From PVC group bacterium (ex Bugula neritina AB1) (GTDB taxonomy: Bacteria > GCA-001730085), in assembly GCA_001730085.1 (NCBI GenBank), contig MDLB01000028.1, positions 1-6,432 of the forward strand: a stretch of 6,432 nucleotides of DNA, read 5' to 3'. The notes under the pieces are model-generated. The model was not told the DNA's origin and did no database searches. It saw only the letters and a list, made by a program, of their open reading frames with translations. The position numbers and the translations under genes were made by a program. The first letter of the stretch is position 1. The number at the start of each line of letters is the position of its first letter. Below are positions 4,966 to 6,432 of the stretch, one piece after another.

Positions 4966-6075
4966 ATGTTTAATATTATTTTTCTTAATATATTATTTTT
5001 TTTTATTTCTTCTAATGTTTTACCATTATCTATAGAAAGCTCTTTCTTAAAAGAAACAAGCTCTAATACAGAGCCCAACTTTTTCGAAAAATTTTTCACA
5101 GATGAAGAAAGTTCTAGTTTAAATAATAATAACCCACCAATCGAAGATTATGCTAACTCAACAACACAAATTAACGCCATTTTAGACTCTCTCTTAAATG
5201 AAAACATTTTAGACTCTCTCTTAAGTGAAATAGCTAATGATAACCGACCAACCTCACCTAAACCATTCCAAGTTATACCTACAGATTCAAATCCTCCTTT
5301 TCCTACCCCAACTAGTCCAAATTCAGGAATTACAACCCCTACCTTCTCACCTAAACCGTTCGAATTTATAGATTTTTCGACAAATTTTCCTTTTCCTACC
5401 CCATCTACTCCTTCAGAAGAATATCTATCAAATTCACCCGTAAACACTACTTCCACACACTCCACTTCAAAAAAAAACACTCCTCCAGATTCAGATTCAT
5501 CTTCTCAACGTGTAACATATTCTTGCCCTACTTGCAACAAAGTTTTCAATGTCAGATATTTCTTTAATATGCACATCAAAAATTGTGATGGAATATTTAA
5601 ATGTGATAAATGTTCAATTTTTTTCAAATACAAACAAAGCTTTAATAGACATCTGAATAATCACACCGATAAGACTTATTTCCCCTGTGAATATTGTGAC
5701 GGATTCTTTAATAGAAAAGATGCTTTAGCTAGTCATCTAAGATCAATCCACTCCAATAACATTAATTCTTCAACTAATACCATTGAAGAGATTCTGCTTC
5801 GTACAGAAAAAACAGAAAAGTCATTTATTTGTGAAACTTGTGAACATGATTGCTTAACTAAGCAAGAGTTAAAAAATCATGCCAGAACTCACTCACCTAC
5901 TTATTCCAAATGTAATTTCTGTCTAAGAGGTTTTAAATCTAAAAAAGGTCTAATTAACCATCAAAGATCTAAGCACCCAGAGACCGCTCCCCCTTTAAAG
6001 CGTCCCTTAAAAAAGACTTCTCGCCGACAAAATCCTAAAGGTCCTTCATATCTATATACCTCTCAATTCACCTAA
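4966..6075 (+). CDS. Putative exported protein with Pro/Ser/Thr-rich linker and five C2H2-type zinc fingers; paralogue of the gene at 2890
   Basis: No named gene recognised. Residues 1-28 are identical to the upstream paralogue, including the hydrophobic segment 1-20, and the first 101 bases differ at only two positions. An acidic, Asn-rich stretch (35-60) is followed by a doubled ILDSLLNEN/ILDSLLSEI motif (72-89). A Pro/Ser/Thr-rich linker (about 95-180) contains two PFPTP blocks. The fingers are C187/C190/H203/C207 (a CCHC variant), C213/C216/H229/H233, C241/C244/H257/H262, C289/C292/H305/H309 and C316/C319/H332/H337. A basic stretch (LKRPLKKTSRR, residues 344-354) could act as a nuclear localisation signal in a eukaryotic cell. 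The tail is SYLYTSQFT. Fingers have diverged far more than the N-terminus and linker, the pattern expected of a family changing its binding specificity. Export and nucleic-acid binding are inferred from the domains; no partner is visible. Confidence 0.8.
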   Translation: MFNIIFLNILFFFISSNVLPLSIESSFLKETSSNTEPNFFEKFFTDEESSSLNNNNPPIEDYANSTTQINAILDSLLNENILDSLLSEIANDNRPTSPKPFQVIPTDSNPPFPTPTSPNSGITTPTFSPKPFEFIDFSTNFPFPTPSTPSEEYLSNSPVNTTSTHSTSKKNTPPDSDSSSQRVTYSCPTCNKVFNVRYFFNMHIKNCDGIFKCDKCSIFFKYKQSFNRHLNNHTDKTYFPCEYCDGFFNRKDALASHLRSIHSNNINSSTNTIEEILLRTEKTEKSFICETCEHDCLTKQELKNHARTHSPTYSKCNFCLRGFKSKKGLINHQRSKHPETAPPLKRPLKKTSRRQNPKGPSYLYTSQFT

Positions 6076-6324
6076 ATTCTTAAAAAATCTATAAAAAGGC
6101 CTTCCCACATGAACTATAAGAAATTCTCTTCAAATCACACTTTTCTCTCTTTCGCTATGTGAATCTACTGATAATGATTACTTTTGTTTATTATTTTGCA
6201 ATAGCATCAAAGAATGAAAAGAGAGCCTATTTTTTATCTGATATAAAGTTAGCAAAAAATCCTATATTCTTTATCTCAAAATTTTAAAAAATGTAGTGCT
6301 ATACGTTAAGTCAAGCACAACTTC

Positions 6325-6353
6325 TTGAATAAAGGTCCTTTTGTTTACATAAA
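6325..6353 (+). promoter_or_regulatory. Candidate sigma-70-type promoter
   Basis: TTGAAT (6325-6330) and CATAAA (6348-6353) are separated by 17 bases. Each matches four of six consensus positions. In DNA this rich in A and T such matches arise easily by chance, so it is listed mainly because a terminator-like hairpin lies about 40 bases downstream. Confidence 0.25.
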
Positions 6354-6390
6354 TTATCGAACGCATTAGGAGTAAAATAATATATTACAG

Positions 6391-6418
6391 AGTGAGGGTA
6401 GTCCTCATTATATTTTTT
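6391..6418 (+). terminator. Candidate intrinsic terminator
   Basis: AGTGAGG (6391-6397) pairs with CCTCATT (6403-6409) with one G-T pair and a GTAGT loop, followed by ATA and a run of six T (6413-6418). Orientation is + strand. It lies more than 300 bases after the last gene, so it may serve a short transcript starting near 6360 or a gene leader running out of the window. Confidence 0.45.
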
Positions 6419-6432
6419 AATAGCTCGTATAA

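Larger units (their letters stand above)
6076..6432. other. AT-rich 3' spacer without a clear gene
   Basis: The first bases (ATTCTTAAAAAATCT) still resemble the 3' flank repeat, but similarity is lost within about 25 bases. The frame after the TAA of the 369-aa gene stays open for 28 codons, to the TGA at 6160-6162. CTCTCTTT (6145-6152) can pair with AAAGAGAG (6218-6225), followed by a T-rich stretch, but the loop of 65 bases makes a terminator doubtful. No tRNA, insertion sequence or gene start is recognised. Confidence 0.5.

Noticed and set aside
5148-5480. 110-codon frame on the - strand under the 369-aa gene
   Set aside because: Antisense reading of the low-complexity linker; the length comes from its scarcity of stop-forming codons and there is no ribosome-binding site.
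2890-6075. Ros/MucR-type bacterial zinc-finger regulators
   Set aside because: Those proteins have one finger with longer spacing in a compact domain; here many C-x2-C-x12-H-x3-5-H fingers occur in tandem, as in eukaryotic proteins.
6145-6225. CTCTCTTT/AAAGAGAG inverted repeat as a terminator of the 369-aa gene
   Set aside because: A loop of 65 bases is too long for an intrinsic terminator; pairing of short low-complexity arms is likely by chance.
6271-6366. 31-codon frame on the - strand starting MRSIIYVNKRTF
   Set aside because: No Shine-Dalgarno sequence and no recognisable family; length is within chance.

Overview
The window looks like an AT-rich bacterial chromosome segment that carries foreign or fast-evolving DNA. 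Bacterial hallmarks are the 3' end of an IS200/IS605-type tnpB with its right-end hairpin, a class I photolyase gene (phrB) behind a good Shine-Dalgarno sequence, and short hairpins in the spacers. The photolyase resembles proteobacterial enzymes by memory. The species cannot be fixed from this window. A host-associated or intracellular proteobacterium is my best guess, because eukaryote-like multi-C2H2 genes are otherwise hard to explain.

Layout. Bases 1-178 are the end of an IS200/IS605-type element: the tnpB C-terminus, its stop, and a 9-bp right-end hairpin that should also be the 3' scaffold of the TnpB guide RNA. Bases 170-337 are a 5'-truncated reading frame resembling the C-terminus of shikimate kinase, directly abutting the element. 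Bases 338-987 hold no convincing gene: they contain three strong hairpins, short decayed-looking coding scraps, and the phrB leader. phrB (988-2409) is full length, but its FAD loop and one substrate-contact position depart from the consensus.

Bases 2410-6075 are the notable part: a tandem array of one gene family. Two intact members (576 and 369 aa) share an almost identical hydrophobic N-terminus, a Pro/Ser/Thr-rich linker, and arrays of eight (two of them degenerate) and five classical C2H2-type zinc fingers. They end in a shared tail containing LYTSQ. A collapsed zeroth copy (2550-2664) keeps only a signal-peptide-like start and the tail. The 3' flank of copy 0 and copy 1 is nearly identical, so the duplication is recent. 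Copy 1 also contains an internal tandem duplication of its finger block. Both intact genes have a shared AT-rich leader with TATAAT but no Shine-Dalgarno sequence.

Bases 6076-6432 contain no clear gene; a weak promoter-like pair and a terminator-like hairpin lie at the far end.

Functionally, phrB is an independent light-dependent DNA repair gene. The zinc-finger family is best read as a set of candidate exported nucleic-acid-binding proteins, possibly host-directed effectors. Export and target are inferred. A chimeric assembly or eukaryotic insertion is the main alternative.
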